From the NCBI GenBank assembly GCA_003535195.1, contig DOHN01000166.1:82887-88371 (forward strand): 5,485 bases of DNA, read 5' to 3'. The notes below the pieces were generated by a model. It made no database searches, was not told the origin of the DNA, and was given only the letters and a program-made list of their open reading frames with translations. Position numbers and translations under genes: made by a program. This DNA is from Ruminiclostridium sp. Lineage in GTDB: Bacteria; Bacillota; Clostridia; DSM-8532. Shown here in pieces: positions 5,412 to 5,485 of the stretch (positions are counted from its first letter, which is position 1; the number at the start of each line of letters is the position of its first letter).

Positions 5412-5485
5412 ATGCCATTTTCAGGTACCAACTATGCTCATAATCTTAATAAGCCCTTTAAAGGCCGCTTAGTTTACAGGGACAC
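5412..5485 (+). CDS. Possible start of a divergent gene, cut by the right window edge
   Basis: An ATG at 5412 has a plausible site TTGAGG (ending 5404) 7 nt upstream, and the frame is open for 24 codons to the window end, beginning MPFSGTNYAH and later NKPFKGRL. An in-frame TGA at 5400-5402 limits the start. No minus-strand frame enters from the right edge, which fits a divergent gene here. The peptide is too short to recognise and could be chance. Confidence 0.3.
   Translation, partial: MPFSGTNYAHNLNKPFKGRLVYRD

Noticed and set aside
1..5485. CRISPR arrays, tRNA or rRNA genes, insertion sequences
   Set aside because: No regularly spaced direct repeats, no cloverleaf with TTCGA-type T-arm and no transposase motifs or terminal inverted repeats were seen.

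Overview
The window looks like part of a chromosome from an anaerobic Firmicute, probably a Clostridia-type gut or sediment bacterium. The evidence is a glycyl-radical-enzyme (GRE) activase, which implies oxygen-free metabolism, together with strong AAGGAG/GGAGG ribosome-binding sites, TATAAT -10 boxes and short U-tract terminators. This assignment is inferred from gene content and signals; no marker gene is present.

Left part (1-2679, + strand): a two-gene operon fragment. The first gene is a GRE-activating radical SAM protein, cut at the left edge and missing roughly its first 20 residues. The second starts 5 nt after it, with its ribosome-binding site inside the activase's last codons. It encodes a 610-residue protein with a ROK/ASKHA nucleotide-binding core behind an N-terminal domain of about 170 residues that I do not recognise. 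The GRE substrate enzyme itself is not in the window and is most likely just upstream.

Middle part (2680-3995, + strand): an apparently separate transcription unit with its own TATAAT box and a clear RBS. It encodes an integral membrane acyltransferase of the acyltransferase-3 (OafA/WecH-like) family. Its DNA is visibly more AT-rich than the operon to its left.

Right part (3977-5321, - strand): a DUF4432/aldose-1-epimerase-like gene convergent with the acyltransferase. Between its likely promoter (TATAAT at 5293-5298) and its start codon lies a leader of about 250 nt. The leader ends in a perfect 11-bp hairpin plus U-tract that abuts the epimerase RBS. An upstream near-copy of the terminator's 3' arm could pair with its 5' arm, and a further upstream heptamer could pair with that copy. 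This gives a 1:2 / 2:3 / 3:4 layout like a transcription attenuator. A small Cys-rich reading frame lies inside the leader and stops 7 nt before the terminator. This is the most interesting part of the window.

Right edge (5322-5485): an intergenic region with a 17-nt AT-rich palindrome, then the possible first codons of a divergent + strand gene that runs off the window. Taken together, a GRE activase, a sugar-kinase-fold protein and a sugar mutarotase-like protein would fit anaerobic carbohydrate or polyol metabolism, but no substrate can be assigned from sequence alone.
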